NCBI GenBank assembly: GCA_963678705.1
Contig: CAVMBN010000107.1
Location: 53,001-117,000 of the forward strand
Reading direction: 5' to 3'
DNA length: 64,000 nucleotides
Origin: Panorpa germanica
Taxonomy: Eukaryota > Arthropoda > Insecta > Mecoptera > Panorpidae
Positions 49,020 to 63,600 of the stretch are shown here, in pieces. The translations under genes and the position numbers were made by a program. The first letter of the stretch is position 1; the number at the start of each line of letters is the position of its first letter. The notes under the pieces are model-generated. The model was not told the origin of the DNA and did not search any database. It worked only from the letters and a program-made list of their open reading frames with translations.

Positions 49020-49950
49020 GTTAAAATAAAAAAAAAATTAAATAACTTTTAACCATATAATTGTATGTAAAAATGTTTTTTTTTGTATAGAATGTCACGT
49101 TATCACCCACTCTTAAGCAGTTTTAAAGTAACAGAAATGTGTTATTATTTTAAAAATTTTATTTTTTTAGTTCCATCATTACTATTTTTGAGTAAATAAG
49201 ACACAGTTGGTACAACTGCAAGTACAAAAAATATAAAAGTTAATAATAATTTTAATTTCATATTATATACAGCAGCACTTGTGTAAACAAATGTGCATGT
49301 TATAATAAAAAAAAACTATTTAATAACTTTTAACCATATGTATGTAAAAATGTATTTTTTGTATAGAATGTCACGTTATCACCCGCTCTTAAGCTATTTA
49401 AAAGTAACAGAAATGTGTTATTATTTTAAAAATTTTATTTTTTTAGTTCCATCATTACTATTTTTGAGTAAAAAAGACACAGTTGGTACAAAAAATATAA
49501 AAGTTAATAATAAAATTAATTTCATATTATATATAGCAGCACTTGTGTATACAAATGTGCATGATAAAATAAAAACAAAATTTTATATCTATTAACCATA
49601 TATTTGTATGTAAAAAATTATTTTTTTTTATAGAATTTCACTTTACCACACAATCTAAATGAATTTTAAAGTAACAGAAATGTATTATTATTTTAAAATT
49701 TTTATTTTTTTTTGTTTCACTACAATTTTTGTGTAAAAAAGACACAGTTAGTACAACTGAAAGTACAAAAAATATAAAAGTTATTATTAATTTTAATTTC
49801 ATATTATATATAGCAGCACTTGTGTGAACAAATGTGCATGTTATAATAAAAAAAACTATTTAATAACTTTTAACCATATAATTGTATGTAAAAATGTATT
49901 TTTTTGTATAGAATGTTACGTTAACACCCGTTTTTAAGCTATTTAAAAGT
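49020..49950 (+). repeat. Block repeated 4.19 kb downstream (53210-54140)
   Basis: The monomers here share rare variants with those about 4,190 bp downstream: GGTACAAAAAATATAAAAG with the ACTGCAAGT phrase deleted, CATATGTATGTAAAAATG, and TTTTGTTTCACTACAA. This indicates another segmental copy event that spans the fifth LINE insert. Confidence 0.6.
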
Positions 49951-51118
49951 AAAAGAAATGTGTTATTATTTTAAAAATTGTATTTTTTTAGTTCCATCAT
50001 TACTGTTTTTGAGTAGAAAAGACACAGTTGGTACAACTGCAAAAACAAAAAATAAAAAAGTTAATAATAATTTTAATTTCATATTATATATAGCAGCACT
50101 TGTGTATACAAATGTGCATGATAAAATAAAAACAAAATTTTATAACTTTTAACCATATATTTGTATGTAAAAATTTATTTTTTGTATAGAATTTCACTTT
50201 ATCACCCAATCTTAATGTATTTTAAAGTAACAGAAATGTATTAATTTTTTTTTAATTTTTAATTTTTTAGTTCTTTAACTACTATTTTTGAGTAAAAAAG
50301 AGACAGTTGGTACAACTGCAAGTATAAAAAATATAAAAGTTAATAATTTTAATTTCATATTATATATAGCAGCACTTATGTGAACAAATGTACATGTTAA
50401 AATAAAAAAAAAATTAAATAATTTTTAATCATATAATTGTATGTAAAAATGTATTTTTTTGTAAAGAATGTCACGTTATCACCCACTCTTAAGCTATTTT
50501 AAAGTAACAGAAATGTGTTATTATTTTAAAAATTTTAATTTTTTAGTTCCATCATTACTATTTTTGAGTAAAACAGACACAGTTGGTACAACTGCAAGTA
50601 CAAAAAATATAAAAGGTAATAATAATTTTAATTTCATATTTTATATACCAGCACTTGTGTATACAAATGTGCATGATGAAATAAAACAAAATTTTATAAC
50701 TTTTAACCATATATTTGTATGTAAAAATTTATTTTTTTGTATAGAATTTCACTTTACCACACAATCTAAATGTATTTTAAAGTAACAAAAATGTATTATT
50801 TTAAAATTTTTATTTTTTTAGTTTCATCACTACAATTTTTGTGTAGAAAAGACACAGTTAGTACAACTGCAAGTTCAAAAGGTATAAAAGTTATTATTAA
50901 TTTTAATTTCATATTATATATAGCAGCACTTGTGTGAACAAATGTGCATGTTATATTAAAAAAAAACTATTTAATAACTTTTAACCATATAATTGTATGT
51001 AAAAATGTATTTTTTTGTATAGAATGTCACGTTATCACCCACTCTTAAGCTATTTTAAAGTAACAGAAATATGTTATTATTTTAAAAATTTTATTTTTTT
51101 AGTTCCATCATTACTATT

Positions 51119-52240
51119 ATTATTAATTGTTTATTGTTCGCCTTTCGGCTTTACAATCTACATTCTTAAATACATTTCATATACTTCAACTTACAATTAA
51201 ATTTACATTATTCTAAACCTTTTTATTTCCAAAAGTACTTTCTGCTTCTTCTTCTCTTGACCCTCTTCATTCATTTTCCCTAGTCTTCCTTCTGTACTGG
51301 TCTATCCCCTAGTCTATTTTTCTGGGCTGAAGTTTAACTGTTTCCTCGCTACTTCTTTCTTTCTTCTGCTTCCTGTTCCTTGTGCAACCCAGCCACCAGC
51401 TTATTTATTCTCCTGTTTTTCCTTTCCTTCTTACTATTTCCGCCATCCACCTCTTTCCTTCACTGCCTCCCTTTAATAGCTGGCCAATATTCCTTTCGCT
51501 CGCTACTTTTTCCTTACACTCAAACTTAATGTGCTCCAGTGTTTCGTCCTCCGCTCCACACATTCTACACTTTCTTTCCTCACTCTTTTCCCAGTATCTG
51601 TTTCCTTTTTCCTCATTTCCAAATCTAAACCTTGCTGTTCTTCTTATGTGTTTTATGTCTTTTTCTATAAGGTACTGAGGCACATTATTTTCCCATAACC
51701 TCTTATATCTTTTATTGTAGTTACTTTTTTCTATTTTTCCCATTCTCTCCTGCTGCTGTGTCTCCTTATCCCTTCTTCTTAGCTCCTCTGCCACACTTGC
51801 GCCACCTTCTCTTCTCCTCTCTGCCTCCTCGATCGCCATTCCATTCCTTTCAAAGTATTCTTTTCTCTTTTTTGGACCTCCTCCCCCCCCATTCTTTATG
51901 TAATCCTCTCTTATTTTCTTTAAGATTTTGGTTTCCGCTCTGTTCAATTTCTCTTCGTATTTTACCGCTCTTTCCCCTGTTTTAATTCGTATCTTATCCC
52001 TCTTTAGCTCCTCCATCACCATGTATCCTGGCGTGCACCTGTCCAGCCCTAGTACCCATTTCATGTATCTCACCTCTATTCTTTCCAACTTTTCTTGTTC
52101 CTTCCACCCCCAAACCTCTGCTCCATACGACATCATACTGGCTATCAGTCTCTCATATATCCATATTTTTTTTTGTATGTCCCCCCCAAATGCCTTTTCC
52201 CCTAGTCCCCATACCCGTCGCATTGCTTGCTCTGCCTTGC
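51119..52240 (-). mobile_element. 5'-truncated LINE fragment in the array, copy 5
   Basis: 1,122 bp with the 19-bp flanking repeat at 51100-51118 and 52241-52259. It combines states of both other lineages: seven Cs at the 5'-edge run (as copies 2 and 4) and eight at the inner run (as copies 1 and 3), and it has the longer CTGTTCCTTGTGCAACCC stretch. Confidence 0.92.
51405..52240 (-). pseudogene. LINE ORF2 C-terminal fragment, copy 5 (open frame)
   Basis: This is the only copy with an uninterrupted frame through the insert, about 278 residues. It runs from MRRVWGLGEKAFGGDIQK through YGAEVWGWKEQEKLERIEV, GLDRCTPGYMVMEELKRDKI and CRMCGAEDETLEHIKFEC to the stop. It still lacks the endonuclease and RT core. 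The open frame continues upstream into the satellite to 52334, giving a chimeric 309-residue ORF whose first 30 residues are satellite-encoded and hydrophobic. Confidence 0.85.
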
Positions 52241-55200
52241 TAGTTCCATCATTACTATTTTTGAGTAAAAAAGACACAGTTGGTACAACTGCAAGTACAA
52301 AAAATATAAAAGTTAATAATAATTTTAATTTCATATTATATATAGCAGCACTTGTGTATACAAATGTGCATGATAAAATAAAACAAAATTTTATAACTTT
52401 TAACCATATATTTGTATGTAAAAATTTATTTTTTTGTCTAGAATTTCACTTTACCACATAATCTAAATGTATTTTAAAGTAACAGAAATGTATTATTATT
52501 TTAAAATTTTTATTTTTTTAGTTCCATCACTACAATTTTTGTGTAAAAAAGACACAGTTAGTACAACTGCAAGTTTAAAAAATATAACAGTTATTATTAA
52601 TTTTAATTTCATATTATATATAGCAGCACATGTGTAAACAAATGTGCATGTTATAATAAAAAAAAAACTATTTAATAACTTTTAACCATATAATTGTAAG
52701 TAAAAATGTATTTTTTTGTATAGAATGTCACGTTATCACCCACTCTTAAGTTATTTAAAAGTAACAGAAATGTGTTATTATTTTAAAAAATTTATTTTTT
52801 TAGTTCCATTATTACTATTTTTGAGTAAAAAAGACACAGTTGTTACAACTGCAAGTACAAAAAATATAAAAGTTAATAATAATTTTAATTTCATATTATA
52901 TATAGCAGCACTTGTGTATACAAATGTGCATGATAAAATAAAAACAAAATTTTATAACTTTTAACCATATATTTGTATGTAAAAATTTATTTTTTTGTAT
53001 AGAATTTCACTTTACCACACAATCTAAATGAATTTTAAAGTAACAGAAATGTATTATTATTTTAAAATTTTTATTTTTTTTTGTTCCACTACAATTTTTG
53101 TGTAAAAAAGACACAGTTAGTACAACTGCAAGTACAAAAAATATAAAAGTTATTATTAATTTTAATTTCATATTATATATAGCAGCACTTGTGTGAACAA
53201 ATGTACATGTTAAAATAAGAAAAAAAATTAAATAACTTTTAACCATATAATTGTATGTAAAAATATATTTCTTTGTAAAGAATGTCACGTTATCACCCAC
53301 TCTTAAGCTATTTTAAAGTAACAGAAATGTGTTATTATTTTAAAAATTTTATTTTTTTAGTTCCATCATTACTATTTTTGAGTAAATAAGACACAGTTGG
53401 TACAACTGCAAGTACAAAAAATATAAAAGTTAATAATAATTTTAATTTCATATTATATACAGCAGCACTTGTGTAAACAAATGTGCATGTTATAATAAAA
53501 AAAAACTATTTAATAACTTTTAACCATATGTATGTAAAAATGTATTTTTTGTATAGAATGTCACGTTATCACCCGCTCTTAAGCTATTTAAAAGTAACAG
53601 AAATGTGTTATTATTTTAAAAATTTTATTTTTTTAGTTCCATCATTACTATTTTTGAGTAAAAAAGACACAGTTGGTACAAAAAATATAAAAGTTAATAA
53701 TAAATTTAATTTCATATTATATATAGCAGCACTTGTGTATACAAATGTGCATGATAAAATAAAAACAAAATTTTATATCTTTTAACCATATATTTTTATG
53801 TAAAAATTTTTTTTTTTTATAGAATTTCACTTTACCACACAATCTAAATGAATTTTAAAGTAACAGAAATGTATTATTATTTTAAAATTTTATTTTTTTT
53901 TGTTTCACTACAATTTTTGTGTAAAAAAGACACAGTTAGTACAACTGAAAGTACAAAAAATATAAAAGTTATTATTAATTTTAATTTCATATTATATATA
54001 GCAGCACTTGTGTGAACAAATGTGCATGTTATAATAAAAAAAAACTATTTAATAACTTTTAACCATATAATTGTATGTAAAAATGTATTTTTTTGTATAG
54101 AATGTTACGTTAACACCCGCTCTTAAGCTATTTAAAAGTAAAAGAAATGTGTTATTATTTTAAAAATTTTATTTTTTTAGTTTTATCATTACTATTTTAA
54201 GTGAAAAAGACACAGTTGGTACAACTGCAAGTACAAAAAATATAAAAGTTAATAATAATTTTAATTTCATATTATATATAGCAGCACTTGTGTATACAAA
54301 TGTGCATGATAAATGAAAACAAAATTTTATAACTTTTAACCATATATTTGTATGTAAAAATGTATTTTTTTGTATATAATTTCACTTTATCACCCAATCT
54401 TAATGTATTTTAAAGTAACAGAAATGTATTAATTTTTTAAAATTTTTAATTTTTTAGTTCTATCATTACTATTTTTGAGTAAAAAAGACACAGTTGGTAC
54501 AACTGCAAGTATAAAAAATATAAAAGTTATTAATTTCAATTTCATATTATATATAGCAGCACTTGTGTGAACAAATGTACATGTTAAAATAAAAAAAAAA
54601 TTAAATAACTTTTAACCATATAATTGTATGTAAAAAGTTTTTTTTGTCTAGAATGTCACGTTATCACCCACTCTTAAGCTATTTTAAAGTAACAGAAATG
54701 TGTTATTATTTTAAAAATTTTATTTTTTTAGTTCCATCATTACTATTTTTGAGTAAAAAAGACACAGTTGGTACAACTGCAAGTACAAAAAATATAAAAG
54801 TTAATAATAATTTTAATTTCATATTATATATAGCAGCACTTGTGTATACAAATGTGCATGATAAAATAAAAACAAAATTTTATAACTTTCAACCATATAT
54901 TTGTATGTAAAAATTTATTTTTTTGTATAGAATTTTACTTTATCACCCAATCTTAATGTATTTTAAAGTAACAGAAATGTATTATTTTTTTTAATTTTTT
55001 ATTTTTTAGTTTCTTAACTACTATTTTTGAGTAAGAAAGACACAATTGGTACAACTGCAAGTATAAAAAATATAAAAGTTAATAATTTCAATTTCATATT
55101 ATATATAGCAGCACTTGTGTGAACAAATGTACATGATAAAATTAAAAAAAATTAAATAACTTTTAACCATATAATTGTATGTAAAAATATATTTTTTTGT

Positions 55201-57329
55201 AAAAAATGTCACGTAATCACCCACTCTTAAGCTATTTTAAAGTAACAGAAATGTGTTATTATTTTAAAAAATTTATTTTTTTAGTTTCATCATTACTATT
55301 TTTGAGTAAAAAAGACACATTTGGTACAACTGCAACTACAAAAAATATAAAAGTAAATAATAATTTTAATTTCATATTATATACAGCAGCACTTGTGTAT
55401 ACAAATGTGCATGATAAAATGAAACAACATTTTAAACCTTTTAACCATATATTTGTATGTAAAAATTAATTTTTATGTATAGAATTTCACTTTACCACAC
55501 AATCTAAATGTATTTTAAAGTAACAGAAATGTATTATTATTTTAAATTTTTATTTTTTTAATTCCATCACTACAATTTTTGTGTAAAAAAGACACAGTTA
55601 GTACAACTGCAAGTTTAAAAAATATAAAAGATATTATTAATTTTAATTTAATATTATATATAGCAGCACTTGTGTGAACAAATGTGCATGTTATAATAAA
55701 AAAAAAACTATTTAATAACTTTTAATTATATAATTGTATGTAAAAATGTATTTTTTTTGTATAGAATGTCATTTTATCACTCACTCTTAAGCTATTTTAA
55801 AGTAACAGAAATGTGTTATTCTTTTAAAAAATTTATTTTTTTAGTTCCATCACTACAATTTTTGTGTAAAAGAGACACAGTTAGTACAACTGCAAGTTTA
55901 AAAAATATAAAAGTTATTATTAATTTTAATTTTATATTATATATAGCAGCACTTGTGTATATAAATGTGCATGATAAAATAAAACAAAATTTTATAACTT
56001 TTAACCATATGTATGTAAAAAAGTATTTTTTGTATATAATTTCACTTTATCACCCAATCTTAATGTATTTTAAAGTAACAGAAATGTATTAATTATTTTT
56101 AATTTTTAATTTTTTAGTTCGTTAACTACTATTTTTGAGTAAAAAAGACACAGTTGGTACAACTGCAAGTATAAAAAATATAAAAGTTAATAATTTCAAT
56201 TTCATATTATATATAGCAGCACTTGTGTGATCAAATGTACATGTTCAAATAAAAAAAAAATTAAATAACTTTTACCCATATAATTGTATGTAAAAATGTA
56301 TTTTTTTGTAAAAAATGTCACGTTATCACCCACTCTTAAGCTATTTTAAAGTAACAGAAATGTTATTATTTTAAAAATTTTATTTTTTTAGTTCCATCAT
56401 TACTATTTTTGAGTGAAAAAGACACAGTTGGTACAACTGCAAGTACAAAAAATATATAAGTTAATAATAATTTAAATTTCATATTATATATAGCAGCACT
56501 TGTGTATACAAATGTGCATGATACAATAAAACAAAATTTTATAACTTTTAACCATATATTTGTATGTAAAAATTTATTTTTTTGTATAGAATTTTACTTC
56601 ACCACACAATCTAAATGTATTTTAAAGTAACAAAAATGTTTTATTATTTTAAAAATTTTATTTTTCAGTTCCATCACTACAATTTTTGAGTAAAAAAGAC
56701 ACAGTACAACTGCAAGTTTAAAAAATATAAAAGTTATTATTAATTTTAATTTCATATTATATATAGCTGCACTTGTGTGAACAAATGTGCATGTTATAAT
56801 AAAAAAAAAACTATTTAATAACTTTTAACTATATAATTGTATGTAAAAATGTATTTTTTTGTATAGAATGTCACGTTATCACCCACTCTTAAGCTATTTT
56901 AAGGTAACAGAAATGTGTTATTATTTTAAAAATTTTATTTTTTAGTTCCATCATTACTATTTTTGAGTAAAAAAGACAGTTGGTACAACTGCAAGTACAA
57001 AAAGTATAAAAGTTAATAATAATTTTAATTTCATATTATATATAGCAGCACTTGTGTATACAAATGTGCATGATAAAATAAAACAAAATTTTATAACTTT
57101 TAACCATATATTTGTATGTAAAAATTTATTTTTTTGTCTAGAATTTCACTTTACCACACAATCTAAATGTATTTTAAAGTAACAGAAATGTATTAATTTT
57201 TTTTAATTTTTAATTTTTTGGTTTCTTAACTACTATTTTTGAGTAAAAAAGACACAGTTGGTACAACTTGCAAGTATAAAAAATATAAAAGTTAATAATT
57301 TCAATTTTATATTATATATAGCAGCACTT

Positions 57330-60300
57330 GTGTGATCAAATGTACATGTTAAAATAAAAAAAAAATTAAATAACTTTTAACCATATATTTGTATGTAAAA
57401 ATGTATTTTTTTGTAAAGAATGTCACGTTATCACCCACTCTTAAGCTATTTTAAAGTAACAGAAATGTGTTATTATTTTAAAATTTTTATTTTTTTAGTT
57501 CCATCATTACTATTTTTGAGTAAGAAAGACACAGTTGGTACAACTGCAAGTACAAAAAATATAAAAGTTAATAATAATTTTAATTTCATATTATATATAG
57601 CAGTACTTGTGTATACAAATGTGCATGATAAAATAAAACAAAATTTTATAACTTTTAACCATTTATTTGTATGTAAAAATTTATTTTTTTGTATAGAATT
57701 TCACTTTATCACACAATCTAAATTTATTTTATAGTAACAGAAATGTATTATTATTTTAAAAATTTTATTTTTTTAGTTCCATCACTACAATTTTTGTGTA
57801 AAAAAGACACAGTTAGTACAACTGCAAGTTTAAAAAAAATAAAAGTTATTATTAATTTTAATTTAATATTATATATAGCAGCACTTGTGTGAACAAATGT
57901 GCATGTTATAATAAAAAAAAAACTATTTAATAACTTTTAACCATATAATTGTATGTAAAAATGTATTTTTTTTGTATAGAATGTCACTTTATCACTCACA
58001 CTTAAGCTATTTTAAAGTAACAGAAATGTGTTATTCTTTTAAAAATTTTATTTTTTTAGTTCCATCACTACAATTTTTGTGTAAAAGAGACACAGTTAGT
58101 ACAACTGCAAGTTTAAAAAATATAAAAGTTATTATTAATTTTAATTTCATATTACATATAGCAGCACTTGTGTATATAAATGTGCATCATAAATAAAACA
58201 AAATTTTATAACTTTAAATCATATATTTGTATGTAAAAATGTATTTTTTTGTATATAATTTTACTTTATCACCCAATCTTAATGTATTTTAAAGTAACAG
58301 AAATGTATATATTTTTTTTAATTTTTAATTTTTTAGTTCCTTAACTACTATTTTTGAGTAAAAAAGACACAGTTGGTACAACTGCAAGTATAAAAAAATA
58401 TAAAAGTTAATAATTTCAATTTCATATTATATATAGCAGCACTTGTGTGATCAAATGTACATGTTCAAATAAAAAAAAAATTAAATAACTTTTACCCATA
58501 TAATTGTATGTAAAAATGTATTTTTTTGAAAAAAATGTCACGTTATCACCCACTCTTAAGCTATTTTAAAGTAACAGAAATGTTATTATTTTAAAAATTT
58601 TATTTTTTTAGTTCCATCATTACTATTTTTGAGTGAAAAAGACACAGTTGGTACAACTGCAAGTACAAAAAATATAAAAGTTAATAATAATTTTAATTTC
58701 ATATTATATATAGCAGCACTTGTGTATACAAATGTGCATGATACAATAAAACAAAATTTTATAACTTTTAACCATATATTTGTATGTAAAAATTTATTTT
58801 TTTGTATAGAATTTTACTTTACCACACAATCTAAATGTATTTTAAAGTAACAAAAATGTATTATTATTTTAAAAATTTTATTTTTTTAGTTCCATCACTA
58901 CAATTTTTGAGTAAAAAAGACACAGTACAACTGCAAGTTTAAAAAATATAAAAGTTATTATTAATTTTAATTTCATATTATATATAGCAGCACTTGTGTA
59001 AACAAATGTGCATGTTATAATAAAAAAAAAACTATTTAATAACTTTTAACCATATAATTGTAAGTAAAAATGTATTTTTTTGTATAGAATGTCACGTTAT
59101 CACCCACTCTTAAGTTATTTAAAAGTAACAGAAATGTGTTATTATTGAAAAATTTTTATTTTTTTAGTTCCATTATTACTATTTTTGAGTAAAAAAGACA
59201 CAGTTGTTACAACTGCAAGTACAAAAAATATAAAAGTTAATAATAATTTTAATTTTATATTATATATAGCAGCACTTGTGTATACAAATGTGCATGATAA
59301 AATAAAAACAAAATTTTATAACTTTTAACCATATATTTGTATGTAAAAATTTATTTTTTTGTATAGAATTTCACTTTATCACCCAATCTTAATGTATTTT
59401 AAAGTAACAGAAATGTATTATTTTTTTTAATTTTTTATTTTTTAGTTTCCTAACTACTATATTTAAGTAAAAAAGACACAATTGGTACAACTGCAAGTAT
59501 AAAAAATATAAAAGTTAATAATTTCAATTTCATATTATATATAGCAGCACTTGTGTGAACAAATGTACATGATAAAATAAAAAAAAAATTAAATAACTTT
59601 TAACCATATAATTGTATGTAAAAATATATTTTTTTGTAAAAAATGTCACGTAATCACCCACTCTTAAGCTATTTTAAAGTAACAGAAATGTGTTAATATT
59701 TTAAAAAATTTATTTTTTTAGTTTCATCATTACTATTTTTGAGTAAAAAAGACACAGTTGGTACAACTGCAACTACAAAAAATATAAAAGTAAATAATAA
59801 TTTTAATTTCATATTATATATAGCAGCACTTGTGTATACAAATGTGCATGATAAAATAAAACAACATTTTAAACCTTTTAACCATATATTTGTATGTAAA
59901 AATTAATTTTTTTGTATAGAATTTCACTTTACCACACAATCTAAATGTATTTTAAAGTAACAGAAATGTATTATTATTTTAAAATTTTTATTTTTTTAAT
60001 TCCATCACTACAATTTTTGTGTAAAAAAGACACAGTTAGTACAACTTCAAGTTTAAAAAATATAAAAGATATTATTAATTTTAATTTATTATTATATATA
60101 GCAGCACTTGTGTGAACAAATGTGCATGTTATAATAAAAAAAAACTATTTAATAACTTTTAATTATATAATTGTATGTAAAAATGTATTTTTTTTGTATA
60201 GAATGTTATTTTATCACTCACTCTTAAGCTATTTTAAAGTAACAGAAATGTGTTATTCTTTTAAAAATTTTATTTTTTTAGTTCCATCACTACAATTTTT

Positions 60301-60660
60301 GAGTAAAAGAGACACAGTTAGTACAACTGCAAGTTTAAAAAATATAAAAGTTATTATTAATTTTAATTTCATATTATATATAGCAGCACTTGTGTATATA
60401 AATGTGCATGATAAAATAAAACAAAATTTTATAACTTTTAACCATATGTATGTAAAAAAGTATTTTTTGTATATAATTTCACTTTATCACCCAATCTTAA
60501 TGTATTTTAAAGTAACAGAAATGTATTAATTATTTTTAATTTTTAATTTTTTAGTTCGTTAACTACTATTTTTGAGTAAAAAAGACACAGTTGGTACAAC
60601 TGCAAGTATAAAAAATATAAAAGTTAATAATTTCAATTTCATATTATATATAGCAGCACT
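57330..60660 (+). repeat. Higher-order repeat, 12 monomers, 3.33 kb, copy 1
   Basis: Monomer starts near 57498, 57777, 58060, 58337, 58613, 58890, 59169, 59450, 59729, 60000, 60284 and 60556 give the type order A B B C, A B A C, A B B C. The block is repeated at an offset of 3,332-3,336 bp. Confidence 0.85.
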
Positions 60661-63600
60661 TGTGTGATCAAATGTACATGTTAAAATAAAAAAAAAATTA
60701 AATAACTTTTAACCATATATTTGTATGTAAAAATGTATTTTTTTGTAAAGAATGTCACGTTATCACCCACTCTTAAGCTATTTTAAAGTAACAGAAATGT
60801 GTTATTATTTTAAAATTTTTATTTTTTTAGTTCCATCATTACTATTTTTGAGTAAGAAAGACACAGTTGGTACAACTGCAAGTACAAAAAATATAAAAGT
60901 TAATAATAATTTTAATTTCATATTATATATAGCAGTACTTGTGTATACAAATGTGCATGATAAAATAAAACAAAATTTTATAACTTTTAACCATTTATTT
61001 GTATGTAAAAATTTATTTTTTTGTATAGAATTTCACTTTATCACACAATCTAAATGTATTTTATAGTAACAGAAATGTATTATTATTTTAAAAATTTTAT
61101 TTTTTTAGTTCCATCACTACAATTTTTGTGTAAAAAAGACACAGTTAGTACAACTGCAAGTTTAAAAAAAATAAAAGTTATTATTAATTTTAATTTAATA
61201 TTATATAATGCAGCACTTGTGTGAACAAATGTGCATGTTATAATAAAAAAAAAACTATTTAATAACTTTTAACCATATAATTGTATGTAAAAATGTATTT
61301 TTTTTGTATAGAATGTCACTTTATCACTCACACTTAAGCTATTTTAAAGTAACAGAAATGTGTTATTCTTTTAAAAATTTTATTTTTTTAGTTCCATCAC
61401 TACAATTTTTGTGTAAAAGAGACACAGTTAGTACAACTGCAAGTTTAAAAAATATAAAAGTTATTATTAATTTTAATTTCATATTACATATAGCAGCACT
61501 TGTGTATATAAATGTGCATCATAAAATAAAACAAAATTTTATAACTTTAAATCATATATTTGTATGTAAAAATGTATTTTTTTGTATATAATTTCACTTT
61601 ATCACCCAATCTTAATGTATTTTAAAGTAACAGAAATGTATATATTTTTTTTAATTTTTAATTTTTTAGTTCCTTAACTACTATTTTTGAGTAAAAAAGA
61701 CACAGTTGGTACAACTGCAAGTATAAAAAATATAAAAGTTAATAATTTCAATTTCATATTATATATAGCAGCACTTGTGTGATCAAATGTACATGTTCAA
61801 ATAAAAAAAAAATTAAATAACTTTTACCCATATAATTGTATGTAAAAATGTATTTTTTTGAAAAAAATGTCACGTTATCACCCACTCTTAAGCTATTTTA
61901 AAGTAACAGAAATGTTATTATTTTAAAAATTTAATTTTTTTAGTTCCATCATTACTATTTTTGAGTGAAAAAGACACAGTTGGTACAACTGCAAGTACAA
62001 AAAAATATAAAAGTTAATAATAATTTTAATTTCATATTATATATAGCAGCACTTGTGTATACAAATGTACATGATACAATAAAACAAAATTTTATAACTT
62101 TTAACCATATATTTGTATGTAAAAATTTATTTTTTTGTATAGAATTTTACTTTTACCACACAATCTAAATGTATTTTAAAGTAACAAAAATGTATTATTA
62201 TTTTAAAAATTTTATTTTTTTAGTTCCATCACTACAATTTTTGAGTAAAAAAGACGCAGTACAACTGCAAGTTTAAAAAATATAAAAGTTATTATTAATT
62301 TTAATTTCATATTATATATAGCAGCACTTGTGTGAACAAATGTGCATGTTATAATAAAAAAAAAACTATTTAATAACTTTTAACCATATAATTGTAAGTA
62401 AAAATGTATTTTTTTGTATAGAATGTCACGTTATCACCCACTCTTAAGTTATTTAAAAGTAACAGAAATGTGTTATTATTTTAAAAATTTTATTTTTTTA
62501 GTTCCATTATTACTATTTTTGAGTAAAAATGACACAGTTGTTACAACTGCAAGTACAAAAAATATAAAAGTTAATAATAATTTTAATTTTATATTATATA
62601 TAGCAGCACTTGTGTATACAAATGTGCATGATAAAATAAAAACAAAATTTTATAACTTTTAACCATATATTTGTATGTAAAAATTTATTTTTTTTGTATA
62701 GAATTTCACTTTATCACCCAATCTTAATGTATTTTAAAGTAACAGAAATGTATTATTTTTTTTAATTTTTTATTTTTTAGTTTCCTAACTACTATATTTG
62801 AGTAAAAAAGACACAATTGGTACAACTGCAAGTATAAAAAATATAAAAGTTAATAATTTCAATTTCATATTATATATAGCAGCACTTGTGTGAACAAATG
62901 TACATGATAAAATAAAAAAAAAATTAAATAAGTTTTAACTATATAATTGTATGTAAAAATATATTTTTTTGTAAAAAATGTCACGTAATCACCCACTCTT
63001 AAGCTATTTTAAAGTAACAGAAATGTGTTAATATTTTAAAAAATTTATTTTTTAGTTTCATCATTACTATTTTTGAGTAAAAAAGACACAGTTGGTACAA
63101 CTGCAACTACAAAAAATATAAAAGTAAATAATAATTTTAATTTCATATTATATATAGCAGCACTTGTGTATACAAATGTGCATGATAAAATAAAACAACA
63201 TTTTAAACCTTTTAACCATATATTTGTATGTAAAAATTAATTTTTTTGTATAGAATTTCACTTTACCACACAATCTAAATGTATTTTAAAGTAACAGAAA
63301 TGTATTATTATTTTAAAATTTTTATTTTTTTAATTCCATCACTACAATTTTTGTGTAAAAAAGACACAGTTAGTACAACTGCAAGTTTAAAAAATATAAA
63401 AGATATTATTAATTTTAATTTAATATTATATATAGCAGCACTTGTGTGAACAAATGTGCATGTTATAATAAAAAAAAACTATTTAATAACTTTTAATTAT
63501 ATAATTGTATGTAAAAATGTATTTTTTTTGTATAGAATGTCATTTTATCACTCACTCTTAAGCTATTTTAAAGTAACAGAAATGTGTTATTCTTTTAAAA

